Below are positions 1-7,472 of a DNA stretch of 34,950 nt, piece by piece. The stretch covers positions 1-34,950 of the forward strand of contig DATDXN010000030.1 in assembly GCA_035289305.1 (NCBI GenBank). Reading direction: 5' to 3'. Made by a program: the position numbers and the translations under genes. This stretch comes from DATDXN01 sp035289305 (lineage in GTDB: Bacteria > Patescibacteriota > Microgenomatia > UBA1406 > HO2-37-13b). Numbering within the stretch: the first letter of the stretch is position 1; every line of letters starts with the position of its first letter. A model generated the notes under the pieces. That model was not told the origin of the DNA and searched no databases. It saw nothing but the letters and a program-made list of their open reading frames with translations.

Positions 1-435
1 ATGGACATCGGAGCGACAGGGTCAGGGTGCGCAATGCCGCGCTATCTCTCTACACTCTACAGGAAAACAAAAAGTCCAGTAGAGATTTCTCTCATACTGG
101 GGTGTGGGGGGAATTCCGCCGCGCCCGAGCGCAGAAGCCCCGCCGCTCCGCCCGAATACTTGGAGGGCGGAACCGAGCAGAAATTTCCCCCTTCCCTTTT
201 TGAATTTTTTTCAGGGGGGGCGCGCAAAAGAAAAATTGTAAGGGAAAATTTCTGCGAGGTTGCCGCCGGAGCGTTAGCGGAGGCGGGCGGCGGGGCGGGT
301 CATCGTCCCTCGAAAAAGGTTCGCGCAAAGGATATAATTTCACCGCCAATTTTCACTTTTTGTGAAATCGTAAGAAACAGCCTCGGCGCAACGCGCCGAG
401 ACAACATCTTTCAATTTCGCTGAATGTAAAACTTG
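1..435. other. GC-rich structured gap without a credible gene
   Basis: No reading frame here has a recognisable domain. A frame open from base 1 to 423 has low-complexity Arg/Pro/Gly-rich composition that simply follows the GC-rich DNA. The stretch contains an imperfect long inverted repeat: a perfect 10-bp pair at 177-186 and 246-255 (GCAGAAATTT and its complement) sits inside looser complementary GC-rich arms running from about 140 to 300. A separate perfect 8-bp hairpin lies at 382-400. The composition differs strongly from the flanking AT-rich genes, as it does in the gap at 34692-34950. Confidence 0.5.
382..400. repeat. perfect GC-rich hairpin
   Basis: CTCGGCGC (382-389), a three-base AAC loop, then GCGCCGAG (393-400). 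There is no T-run after it on the plus strand, so it is not a standard terminator. It lies just outside the left arm of the long inverted repeat. Confidence 0.6.
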
Positions 436-625
436 GCGGTGTTTTTTGATTGATGTTCGAACATTTTTTGACGAAAATCCTGAAAACTAATTTGGACTCG
501 GCAGGGCGAAACTATTTTTCTGGGGGAATGGAATTGCCCTGCCTCGGCTTTCGTCCCGCCCGCAGGAGGGGTCTGGGGAGGAATGCGGGCGGGTTTCGCT
601 TTCTTTCGGAAAAAATTTGCGGCTA
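436..625 (+). repeat. long inverted repeat, left arm
   Basis: This arm matches the complement of 2056-2245. The inner part (494-625 against 2056-2186) is identical apart from one indel; the outer ~58 bp is clearly related but diverged. Both arms come to 190 bp. Inside the arm are two smaller hairpins: GGCAGGGC/GCCCTGCC (500-507, 536-543) and CCCGCCCGC/GCGGGCGGG (555-563, 585-593). It is much richer in GC than the genes it encloses. No transposase is present, so if mobile it would be non-autonomous. It could also be an old intergenic repeat family present in opposite orientations. Confidence 0.9.
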
Positions 626-697
626 TCAATTCCATATATGGGATTATACTTCCATATTGAAGAGAAGCGCAATAGTTGATAACATGTTAATATAAAT

Positions 698-904
698 ATG
701 TCCCAAACTTCCAAAAAACTTGGCGAAAACATCAAACGAATACGGCTTCGCCGTAAAATGTCGCAAGGCGACATTTGCCGAGCAATAGAGATGGATAGGA
801 GTTATATGAGTGCAATTGAGGATGGTAAGGTACATGTTACTTTAACGATTTTAGAAAAACTTGCGCGTGCGCTTGATGTTTCAGTTGATGAGCTATTGAA
901 ATAA
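698..904 (+). CDS. Xre/Cro-CI family HTH regulator (possible antitoxin)
   Basis: A 68-residue protein that is essentially one HTH_3 domain. The N-terminal helix carries the usual LGxNIKRIR start, the helix-turn-helix spans about residues 20-45 (SQGDICRAI ... SYMSAIEDG), and the end (LEKLARALDVSVDELLK) is the classic Xre C-terminal helix. It should bind DNA as a dimer and probably autoregulates. The ADP-ribosyltransferase-like gene begins 4 bp after its stop, so the two are translationally coupled. A small Xre gene directly before an enzymatic protein is the layout of RES-Xre and similar toxin-antitoxin pairs, so an antitoxin role is reasonable but inferred. The start at 698 is the only ATG before the domain. 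A possible -10 (TATACT, 645-650) lies just inside the repeat arm. Confidence 0.88.
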   Translation: MSQTSKKLGENIKRIRLRRKMSQGDICRAIEMDRSYMSAIEDGKVHVTLTILEKLARALDVSVDELLK

Positions 905-908
905 TTTT

Positions 909-2054
909 ATGGAAAATTTTGAATCACAACAATTTAGAGATAATCTCGCAAAAGAGATAAAAGAAGCTCCGAAAGAAGAGCGTAAAGAGATTTTAGATAT
1001 AGCTAAAGAAACTCCAGAATATCAGCAAGCAAGAACCGATAAAATTAAAGAGCGACAAGATAAAGGAGAGAAAGCTAAACAACTTCAAGAAGAATTAAAC
1101 CAAATGAAAGAATTGGCAATTGCCGATGGCAAAATGTTTTACAATGAAAATGGCGAGTTCGAATATGCTCTCGCCCCGAACGGGGAAAAATCTCGTCTTG
1201 GTGAAAAGCAATGGTTGGAAGTCAGAAGTAGTTTTTTCAAAAATTGGTATGGCGATTGGGAAAACGATCCCGAAGGAGCGAGTAAATTTATTGATGTGAA
1301 TGGCGAGCCATTGATTCTCTATCATGGCACTACAAGAAAATTTGACGCTTTTTCTCATGAAGCACCTAAAACTTTTGATTTAGATAATGTCAAAGGAGCT
1401 TTTTTCCTAACTTCCGATAAAAATTTTGCTGAAGCCGAATATGGAAAATTCAACGAGGTATTTTTTGAAGGAAAAGCTACTGAATGGGGCGTTTTGATAG
1501 ACAAATGGAATACTTTTGTTCGATCTGCTGGAACCGAAAAAGTTAATTTTAAGAAAGAAGTTTCTGATAGGAGAGGAGGACATTATAGTTGGACTATGGT
1601 TGAATTTGACGGAAAACCAATTTTTCCTACAGAAGAATTGGAAAAAATTTGGGATAATAAAGTTCCTGAAAATTTTAATGAGCAAGATTACGAAGTTGAT
1701 CATTGGGAAGGCAAAGAAATTTTATTGCCGAAAAATTCAAAACAAATACTGATGGAATTATTTATAAATTCGAGAAATCCAAATTATAAAGAAGTGAAAA
1801 CTGGAGATGATCGATTTGAAATGGACGGGCTTTTCGCTCAAGGTATGATCGAAAAAGGTGTGTATGCGACAGATCAATCAACGCAACACATATTAAGTGA
1901 TCCGAGTTTTCGTTCAAAATCCGAAACTGATTCTGTGGCCGTAAAACTTAGTAATGGTCAGCTCGCTGTCGCAATTTTTGAGGCAAGTCAAGCAAAATCA
2001 GCTCGCGGTAATAATGGACTTTTTACTGGCCAATCTGCTAATATTTACGAATAA
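909..2054 (+). CDS. ADP-ribosyltransferase-like protein (ART-PolyVal type)
   Basis: A 381-residue protein. Residues 1-75 are a highly charged helical segment rich in Lys and Glu. A linker with FKNWYGDWEND (110-120) leads into GEPLILYHGTT (132-142) and GAFFLTSDKNFAEAEYG (163-179); the C-terminus has LFINSRNP and an AIFEASQAKSA stretch. This order is typical of the ADP-ribosyltransferase domain found in polyvalent proteins of phages and conjugative elements, where the YHGT segment forms part of the NAD pocket. The likely activity is NAD-dependent ADP-ribosylation or NAD cleavage; the target is unknown. Here the domain stands almost alone instead of inside a giant polyvalent protein, and is coupled to an Xre gene. 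The stop codon lies one base before the right repeat arm. The domain call is firm on motif pattern; the toxin role is inference. Confidence 0.8.
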   Translation: MENFESQQFRDNLAKEIKEAPKEERKEILDIAKETPEYQQARTDKIKERQDKGEKAKQLQEELNQMKELAIADGKMFYNENGEFEYALAPNGEKSRLGEKQWLEVRSSFFKNWYGDWENDPEGASKFIDVNGEPLILYHGTTRKFDAFSHEAPKTFDLDNVKGAFFLTSDKNFAEAEYGKFNEVFFEGKATEWGVLIDKWNTFVRSAGTEKVNFKKEVSDRRGGHYSWTMVEFDGKPIFPTEELEKIWDNKVPENFNEQDYEVDHWEGKEILLPKNSKQILMELFINSRNPNYKEVKTGDDRFEMDGLFAQGMIEKGVYATDQSTQHILSDPSFRSKSETDSVAVKLSNGQLAVAIFEASQAKSARGNNGLFTGQSANIYE

Positions 2055-2055
2055 T

Positions 2056-2245
2056 TAGCCGCAAATTTTTTCCGAAAGAAAGCGAAACCCGCCCGCATTC
2101 CTCCCCAGACCCCTCCTGCGGGCGGGACGAAAGCCGAGGCAGGGCAATTCCATTCCCCCAGAAAAATAGTTTGCCCTGCCGAGTCCGCATTAATCGTTTG
2201 GATTTTGCTCGAAATAGTTTCGAACTTTGTCCAAAAAAACACCGC
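2056..2245 (-). repeat. long inverted repeat, right arm
   Basis: Complement of 436-625; the best-conserved part is 2056-2186. It begins one base after the stop codon of the ART-like gene, so any transcript that starts before the left arm and runs through would contain two arms able to form a stem of about 130 bp. Beyond 2245 the sequence changes to a remnant of a GIY-YIG gene. Confidence 0.9.
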
Positions 2246-2255
2246 TTTCACCCGC

Positions 2256-2284
2256 CGAAGCCCGAAGGGCGAAGGAGGGCTTCG
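2256..2284. repeat. GC-rich hairpin upstream of the GIY-YIG remnant
   Basis: CGAAGCCC (2256-2263) pairs perfectly with GGGCTTCG (2277-2284) across a 13-base loop. It lies between the right repeat arm and the relic of a GIY-YIG gene and may be part of that gene's original leader. Confidence 0.55.
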
Positions 2285-2314
2285 TTCGGGTTCCAGCGGA
2301 TGCAGTCCGCCTTC

Positions 2315-2442
2315 ATGATGTATGTTTTACTACTTTTGCATTCTCCAATAAATATACTGCCTTTAACTTTGAAAAATACTTAAAATCTGGTTTAGGGAGG
2401 GCGTTTATAAAAAAACACAATTTAATGAAAAATGAAATGTAG
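2315..2442 (+). pseudogene. GIY-YIG nuclease remnant, internally deleted
   Basis: Two fragments are fused. An ATGATGTATGTT start (2315) encodes MMYV, as at the N-terminus of small GIY-YIG proteins. From about 2329, in a different frame, the DNA encodes TTFAFSNKYTAFNFEKYL followed by KSGLGRAFIKKHNL, the usual C-terminal helix and tail of the UPF0213-like GIY-YIG family. The middle, including the catalytic GIY, YIG, Arg and Glu elements, is missing, so no active nuclease can be made. It looks like decay by internal deletion with a change of frame. Confidence 0.65.
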
Positions 2443-2564
2443 AAACCAACCCCGAGGGATTGGTTAAAAAACGCGTTAATGAACTCCTTTCACAACTTCA
2501 TTATATAGATCGTTTAGCGAAGATATATTTAGCAAGATTACAAATTGTAGGAGGATCCCCGTAG
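2436..2564 (+). pseudogene. unidentified coding fragment
   Basis: An open stretch of about 42 codons contains GLVKKRVNELLSQLHYIDRL and KIYLARLQIVGG and ends at a TAG. The amphipathic helical composition is protein-like, but there is no start codon and I do not recognise a family. It sits between two recognisable gene remnants, so it is probably debris of a third gene. Confidence 0.3.
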
Positions 2565-2610
2565 CCGCGGTTACACAGTTATCAAAAAATCATTAAAGTT
2601 CAAAAGATGA

Positions 2611-2727
2611 ATGCTTTTCAGACTCAAAAAAGAACTCCGTGATTTTGTTTCAAAAGAACGCGCTCGTGATTTGGGGCGTTTTTTTAAAACAGGGAAGCTA
2701 TGCCATCGAGCATTTTCCGACAGATGA
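2611..2727 (+). pseudogene. AlkD-like DNA glycosylase N-terminal remnant
   Basis: Thirty-eight codons, beginning MLFRLKKELRDF and continuing ERARDLGRFFKTGK, match the first helix and the conserved RFFKTGKG motif of AlkD-type DNA alkylation repair proteins (HEAT-like repeat glycosylases of about 220-240 residues). The match then breaks off and a TGA follows. The rest of the family, including the substrate-binding repeats, is absent. The fragment is in the same frame as the next hypothetical gene, so a past fusion or read-through is possible. Confidence 0.5.
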
Positions 2728-2772
2728 GCAAAAACGACTGATGAATATGTCAAAAAACAGGGTGGATGTGTT

Positions 2773-3159
2773 ATGATATATATCATGAATGAAGAAGAAC
2801 ACCTGCCTCAAACCAAACCTATTTCTAACATGGAACATTCAGAGTTTGAGTCTATGAAACAAATAAAAGATTTGTTAAAAAGTGCTTTTAGCATACTTCC
2901 AGAGGAAATTTATTTTCCCGAAGATCACAAAATACAACCAGACCTAATAACTGCTTATGAAGAACATGATCGTGCTATTCAATATGAAGTAGATAAGATT
3001 TTAAATACTATAACCAAAAGAAGAAAAAATTTTGTGATTCAGCGATTAGGACTTGCGCACGCGATACATAACATCCCGATATTAATGACACGTGGATTTG
3101 ACCATTATTTAGCACAGATAAAAATCAAGGATTATTCCAAAAATTTTTTCCCAGCGTAA
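2773..3159 (+). CDS. hypothetical protein, N-terminal part of a split gene
   Basis: This 128-codon frame (124 if the second ATG at 2785 is used) is charged and helical, with no membrane segment or signal peptide. I do not recognise a family. ATG 2785 is attractive because a TATGAT -10 at 2772-2777 would put the transcript start almost on it. A perfect 14-bp palindrome, ATGATATATATCAT (2773-2786), covers both starts. The frame stops at 3157 directly after a run of six Ts, while the -1 frame stays open to 3371 and keeps a protein-like composition. The gene is therefore either frameshifted or uses -1 frameshifting. Flanking gene debris makes decay the likelier reading. Confidence 0.5.
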   Translation: MIYIMNEEEHLPQTKPISNMEHSEFESMKQIKDLLKSAFSILPEEIYFPEDHKIQPDLITAYEEHDRAIQYEVDKILNTITKRRKNFVIQRLGLAHAIHNIPILMTRGFDHYLAQIKIKDYSKNFFPA

Positions 3160-3371
3160 AGCTACTTAGAAAACTTGGTATTACAAGAGTTGTTTTATTA
3201 GATGAGGCCCCACTTTCAGCTTCAACGAAACAACAGGCAAGAATTGATAATCCACCACAAGAATGGGATAAGTCTAAAATTTTTTCAACACTGCGTGAAT
3301 ATAAAAATTCTGGATTCACTGTAAATGCTTTTGGTGTAGACCCAAGAGGGGGAAAAGAATACAAAAAATAG
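3144..3371 (+). pseudogene. C-terminal part of the same hypothetical gene in the -1 frame
   Basis: From TTTTTTC (3144-3150) the -1 frame reads PSVKLLRKLGITRVVLLDEA and continues about 70 codons to FGVDPRGGKEYKK and a TAG at 3369. The alternation of charged and hydrophobic residues (GITRVVLLD, SGFTVNAFGVD) looks like two strand-helix units of a real alpha/beta protein. It has no start codon of its own. Joined at the T run, the full product would be about 195-200 residues. Confidence 0.4.
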
Positions 3372-3441
3372 ATCAGTTCTTATCCGAGAAAACTTACCAT
3401 CAAACATCTACGATAAAAGCCCGCATAAAACCTTCCTTTTG

Positions 3442-3450
3442 TGGTATAAT
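3442..3450 (+). promoter_or_regulatory. extended -10 promoter of typA
   Basis: TGGTATAAT is a perfect -10 with the TGn extension. There is no good -35, as is usual for extended -10 promoters. The transcript should start near 3457. Confidence 0.7.
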
Positions 3451-3459
3451 GATATATTA

Positions 3460-3489
3460 ACACGCTGTGTGTAAAGAGCGTGTTTTTTT
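3460..3489 (+). promoter_or_regulatory. hairpin plus T-run in the typA leader
   Basis: ACACGCT (3460-3466) and AGCGTGT (3477-3483) form a 7-bp stem with a 10-base loop, followed by further Ts to 3489, two bases before the typA start. The shape is that of an intrinsic terminator, yet it lies between the promoter and the start codon, at the very 5' end of the predicted transcript. It could attenuate typA, block upstream transcription, or protect the 5' end. Confidence 0.55.
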
Positions 3490-3491
3490 CT

Positions 3492-5321
3492 ATGATCATC
3501 AAAAACGTTGCCATTATCGCACATGTTGACCATGGTAAAACCACCTTGGTTGATGCGATTTTGAAGCAGACACATACATTTCGGGAAAATGAGAAGGAAA
3601 TGGGTGAAACGCTCATCATGGATCAAAATGCGCTGGAGCGGGAAAAAGGCATCACTATTCTGGCCAAAAACACCGCGGTGTTTTATAGGCAAGCGAAAAT
3701 AAACATCATTGACACGCCGGGACATGCAGACTTTGGCGGCGAGGTCGAGCGCACCATCAATATGGCAAGCGGCGCTATTTTACTGGTTGACGCAGCCGAA
3801 GGGCCCCTTCCTCAAACAAAGTTTGTTTTGAAAAAAGCTATCGAGGCAGGACTGACAATCATATTGGTCATCAATAAAATTGATAAAAAAGATGCACGTC
3901 CCGATGAAGTGATGAAGGAGATCGAAGACCTTTTTTTGGAGCTTGCACGCGATGAGAAAACACTGCATTTCACGACACTCTACGCAGTCGGTCGAGACGG
4001 CAAAGTCTTTTTCGACCTGCCAGCACACTACACGCCAGAAACGCTAGGAGATCTTACGCCTCTTTTTGAAACCATCATGAAAGAAATTGAAAACGCTGCC
4101 ACCGGGCAGGATAAACCGTTTCAGATGTGCGTCTCCACACTTGACCAAGACGCATACGTGGGCAAACTCTGCATCGGCAAAGTCACCCAAGGAACCCTGA
4201 TCAAAAATCAGATGGTAGCTCTGGTTGACGAAGAAAAGATCATAAGCACGCATAAAGTACAAAAACTCTACACTTTTGAAGGCTTGCATAAAAAGGAAGT
4301 TGATGAAGTATCTGCAGGCGATATCATCGCCATCGCCGGCATTCCCGAGCTGACCATCGGGCAAACCGTCACTGATCCGCAACATCCGGTGAGTCTCCCT
4401 AAAATACAAGTGGAGGAGCCGACGATAAAAGTGACGATCGGTCCAAATACCAGCCCGTTTGCCGGCAAAGAGGGCACATTTTTCACGTCACGGCAAATCA
4501 AGGAACGACTTTTGAGAGAGAAAGAAACCAATGTCTCATTGAAAATAGAGTCAGACACCGACGGCGCCAATTTCACGGTACACGGACGCGGGGAACTGCA
4601 TCTTGCGATTTTGATCGAGACGATGCGGCGGGAAGGATTTGAACTCCAAGTCACCAAACCGCGCGTCATAGAAAAAACCATCGGAGGTGTCATCCATGAA
4701 CCGTTTGAGGAAGTCACCATAGATGTTGACAAAAAATTTTTAGGAAAGGTCACTGAAGAATTTGGTATGAGAAAAGCAGAATTTATAGATATGACGGGCG
4801 AACATGAGCAAGTCCGACTGAAATACAAAATCTCCGACAACAACCTCCTTGGGATACGAAGCGTTTTGCTCACTAAAACACGTGGGACCGCACTCGTTAA
4901 TACGTTTTTCCTCGGCTATTTCCCCAAAGGACCCAAAATGGGCACAATCAGAAACGGCGCCATCGTGGCTACCGCATCGGGCGTATCACTGACGTATGGA
5001 CTTGTCAATGCGCAAAGTCGCGGCACACTTTTTATCGGACCGGGGGTGGCAGTATATGAAGGCATGGTCGTGGGGATGTCAAACCGCGATATTGATATTG
5101 AAGTAAATGCGTGTAAGGGTAAAAAACTAACGAACAATCGGTCGGCAGGAGAGGGCGTCGCCGAGGCCCTTGCACCACCTATGATATTGAACCTTGAGCA
5201 GGCGCTTGATTTCATCGGTGAGGATGAAATGCTTGAAGTCACCCCAAAAAACATCCGCATCCGCAAAAAAATCCTTTCCCTTGTCCACAGACGAGTATAT
5301 AATCGGAAAAAAAGCGAATAA
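3492..5321 (+). CDS. typA: ribosome-associated GTPase TypA/BipA
   Basis: A translational GTPase of 609 residues, the normal length for TypA. It binds 70S ribosomes at the EF-G site and supports ribosome assembly and stress or cold growth. All G motifs are visible: AHVDHGKTT (10-18), the switch I segment EREKGIT (49-55), DTPGHADFGGEVER (74-87) and NKID (128-131). The EF-G-like domains II, III and V follow, including RGELHLAIL, and the family's basic C-terminal domain closes the protein. ATG 3492 is chosen over the in-frame GTG at 3480 because it places MIIKNVAIIAHVDHGKTT at the N-terminus as in homologues. There is no Shine-Dalgarno; a T-run precedes the start. It is monocistronic and convergent with the next gene. 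Confidence 0.96.
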   Translation: MIIKNVAIIAHVDHGKTTLVDAILKQTHTFRENEKEMGETLIMDQNALEREKGITILAKNTAVFYRQAKINIIDTPGHADFGGEVERTINMASGAILLVDAAEGPLPQTKFVLKKAIEAGLTIILVINKIDKKDARPDEVMKEIEDLFLELARDEKTLHFTTLYAVGRDGKVFFDLPAHYTPETLGDLTPLFETIMKEIENAATGQDKPFQMCVSTLDQDAYVGKLCIGKVTQGTLIKNQMVALVDEEKIISTHKVQKLYTFEGLHKKEVDEVSAGDIIAIAGIPELTIGQTVTDPQHPVSLPKIQVEEPTIKVTIGPNTSPFAGKEGTFFTSRQIKERLLREKETNVSLKIESDTDGANFTVHGRGELHLAILIETMRREGFELQVTKPRVIEKTIGGVIHEPFEEVTIDVDKKFLGKVTEEFGMRKAEFIDMTGEHEQVRLKYKISDNNLLGIRSVLLTKTRGTALVNTFFLGYFPKGPKMGTIRNGAIVATASGVSLTYGLVNAQSRGTLFIGPGVAVYEGMVVGMSNRDIDIEVNACKGKKLTNNRSAGEGVAEALAPPMILNLEQALDFIGEDEMLEVTPKNIRIRKKILSLVHRRVYNRKKSE

Positions 5322-5351
5322 AAACCAGTACCGAGATGAAATGTTTGTTCG

Positions 5352-7391
5352 TTAATCACCGGGATGATAACCAGGTTCTGTTATTTGTTTAGCGCTCTCG
5401 TTTCTAAACTTTCTGCCTTGTTCAGTTTGAGCAGTCTTGAAATCGACAAGACCTACAAGTTCGTGAGCAAGATTGCCAGACCATAACGCTCCTGAATCAG
5501 TTCGACCTTTTTGTTTATATCTCGTCGCCAATTTCTGTATATTTTCAAGTGTTCTTCTACCGATAAGTTTATATGCTTCAATTGCGAGGTTTGAGTCTGT
5601 TAATATCTGTATAAAATTTTGGAATTCTTGTTCATTAAATTGAAGAGAACCAATCAATTCTTGGAATCGTAATATTGATAAAAACCATTCCTGTTTGTAA
5701 GCTCCCGTTTGGTCTTCATATTTCATAGTTTGCAATACTTGAAACACCCTTCTTTCAACCCACGAAATCGCCATAATATGATTCGGTTCAATTCCCACAC
5801 TTTCTCTAGACATCATTGAAAACAGTTGTTGATTTATATAGTCTATTGTATTAGTTAGAGTCTCTTTTGAAACCACCCTTCTGCCGATCAATTCTTCCTC
5901 TAGAGTTTGTAGTTTTTTATTCAATTTTTCGTCCGAAGTCGTTGGCGGTATGTCGGGCACAGGTTTTGTGTTTTCGACTAGACGTCTTAAAACTTCCACA
6001 GACTTTACCCAGCTTCTTGGTTTTGCTCGGTCTTCCACCCTCAAATCATATTTTGATTTATCAAACATCGTTTGGATTCGCTTGTCAGAATTAAAGTAAT
6101 CAGCTTTTGGCAAAACTGACTCTAATTGCGTTCGGTCTCCTGTATCATAGTAATGAATCATTGCTGTAAGGACCTCATTGACATGCGGTCTTTGGTCGTG
6201 GATGAAATCCCGCAATATGCCAAAGGGAGCGGACATTGTTAAAGCATCAATTCTATTTTGTTCCAATCTCGAAAGGTTTGTAGTGGGCACTTCTCTTGCT
6301 GCGAGTAAGAGTTCATTTAAGTTGCTGGAAGTTATAGGACTTGCATAAGCATGGCAGAGATAGTCACCAACTCCAAAATCACCACGCTTCATTCCCCATA
6401 TATTTCCACCTCTTAGTAAAATTTCAACCTGTGGATCATTATTTTGCATTGCAGGAAGTAGTTTGTCCACAAAACCTCGAATTTTTTCTGTTGAAAGACC
6501 ATGATGTTTGGCATAGATGACAACATCATCTGCAAACTTTTTCCCGATTTCTCTATCAGGATAGTTAGAAACCTCCTGATAAAGTTGCAACATCAATCTT
6601 GTTTGTTCAGGATCGTTAAAAGTTAAGCCCACACTTTCAGCTCCGCTTCTGAAGAGTCTGTCTATATCATCTTCTTGACGCTGACCTGAAATAGAATAAG
6701 CCTGTTCGTATAATTCTGTAAAAGCGGTGAAAAGCTCTTTAGTAGTTTGAGCGTTTCTGGCTTCTGGGCGAGGATATATGTTGCATCCTGTTAAATCTAC
6801 TATCAAACTTTGAAAATCTTGCATCCTTTGTCTGGCTGTTTTTTCGTCTACTCCAACCATAAATTTTGCTTTCCATTGCTCTGCTAGTCTTTGATGAAAT
6901 TGAGTTTGTTTTGTTGTCTCACAAGCATCTATCCATCTCCTTATATCCGCCGAGGAAAGCTCGCTGCCATTGGGAAGAATTGTCGTTGTTAACGTGTACA
7001 ACGCCGTAACATATCCTGACAAATCTTGATCAGCTACTTCAGTTTGAGCTATTCTGTCTATCAACTGTTGTTTATCGAAACGCGCGCTACGATAGGCGTA
7101 ACTTGCTTTATCCCTGTCCTCATGATCCAGCAAATCTACAGTTTTTTTATATTTTTTAGCAACAGACTCAATATATTGTTCAGGCGTTCTGTCTGGTATG
7201 ACCGCATCTACCCAAGGTTTAACAAGCGCTTTTCGTGATTCGTATCTCCTCAAAGCCTCTTGTTCTTCGGGTGTTAATTGCATATCTACATCTTCTACAC
7301 TTACGTCGATCATAAACATAGGTTGTTGCGTCTCTTTTGGTTCAGTTTTTGGTTGTGGTTTTAGTTGGGATTCCATCCACGACTCTGGCAT
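5352..7391 (-). CDS. large hypothetical cytoplasmic protein
   Basis: A 679-residue protein I cannot assign to a family. It has no signal peptide or membrane segment and is predicted largely helical, with many Gln, Arg and Glu residues. The N-terminal ~35 residues are Pro/Gln/Lys-rich and look disordered; an acidic helix-forming stretch (LTPEEQEALRRYESRKAL) follows. A Gly-rich segment about midway (LLRGGNIWGMKRGDFGVGDY) is the only obvious loop motif. The start at 7391 is preferred over upstream in-frame starts because an AAGGAG Shine-Dalgarno stands 9 bases before it, the only clear one in the window, and because the upstream extension reads through the divergent promoter region and into the 7473 gene. 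It is divergent from that gene and may share regulation with it through the palindrome at 7434-7449. Confidence 0.75.
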   Translation of the reverse strand: MPESWMESQLKPQPKTEPKETQQPMFMIDVSVEDVDMQLTPEEQEALRRYESRKALVKPWVDAVIPDRTPEQYIESVAKKYKKTVDLLDHEDRDKASYAYRSARFDKQQLIDRIAQTEVADQDLSGYVTALYTLTTTILPNGSELSSADIRRWIDACETTKQTQFHQRLAEQWKAKFMVGVDEKTARQRMQDFQSLIVDLTGCNIYPRPEARNAQTTKELFTAFTELYEQAYSISGQRQEDDIDRLFRSGAESVGLTFNDPEQTRLMLQLYQEVSNYPDREIGKKFADDVVIYAKHHGLSTEKIRGFVDKLLPAMQNNDPQVEILLRGGNIWGMKRGDFGVGDYLCHAYASPITSSNLNELLLAAREVPTTNLSRLEQNRIDALTMSAPFGILRDFIHDQRPHVNEVLTAMIHYYDTGDRTQLESVLPKADYFNSDKRIQTMFDKSKYDLRVEDRAKPRSWVKSVEVLRRLVENTKPVPDIPPTTSDEKLNKKLQTLEEELIGRRVVSKETLTNTIDYINQQLFSMMSRESVGIEPNHIMAISWVERRVFQVLQTMKYEDQTGAYKQEWFLSILRFQELIGSLQFNEQEFQNFIQILTDSNLAIEAYKLIGRRTLENIQKLATRYKQKGRTDSGALWSGNLAHELVGLVDFKTAQTEQGRKFRNESAKQITEPGYHPGD

Positions 7392-7433
7392 ATTTTTACA
7401 CTCCTTGTATAAATTTACAATATCACAGGAAAA

Positions 7434-7449
7434 ATTGTATATATACAAT
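7434..7449. promoter_or_regulatory. perfect 16-bp palindrome, candidate operator
   Basis: ATTGTATATATACAAT reads the same on both strands and lies between two divergent genes, overlapping the -35 position of the 7473 promoter. Its symmetry and position suit a dimeric repressor. No regulator gene lies next to it. Confidence 0.5.
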
Positions 7450-7456
7450 AATCTGC

Positions 7457-7462
7457 TATAAT
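7457..7462 (+). promoter_or_regulatory. -10 element of the 7473 gene
   Basis: A consensus TATAAT, with a weak -35-like TTGTAT at 7435-7440 (16-bp spacer). The predicted start near 7469 rules out the ATG at 7461, which overlaps the -10 itself, and favours ATG 7473. Confidence 0.65.
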
Positions 7463-7472
7463 GGTTTTTCTT

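Noticed and set aside
1..423. An open frame of 140 codons from the first base
   Set aside because: Arg/Pro/Gly-rich low-complexity composition follows the GC-rich DNA, the opposite strand is also open, and the region is built from inverted repeats.
436..2245. Insertion sequence or integron cassette
   Set aside because: No transposase or integrase and no attC-like site. I saw no clear target-site duplication at the outer ends of the arms.
2444..2465. Intrinsic terminator after the GIY-YIG remnant
   Set aside because: The AACCAA/TTGGTT stem has a mismatch and only an A-run after it on the plus strand, and the sequence is part of a coding fragment.
4268..4873. A 201-codon minus-strand frame inside typA
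   Set aside because: Complementary shadow of a conserved GTPase gene; Ser-rich nonsense composition.
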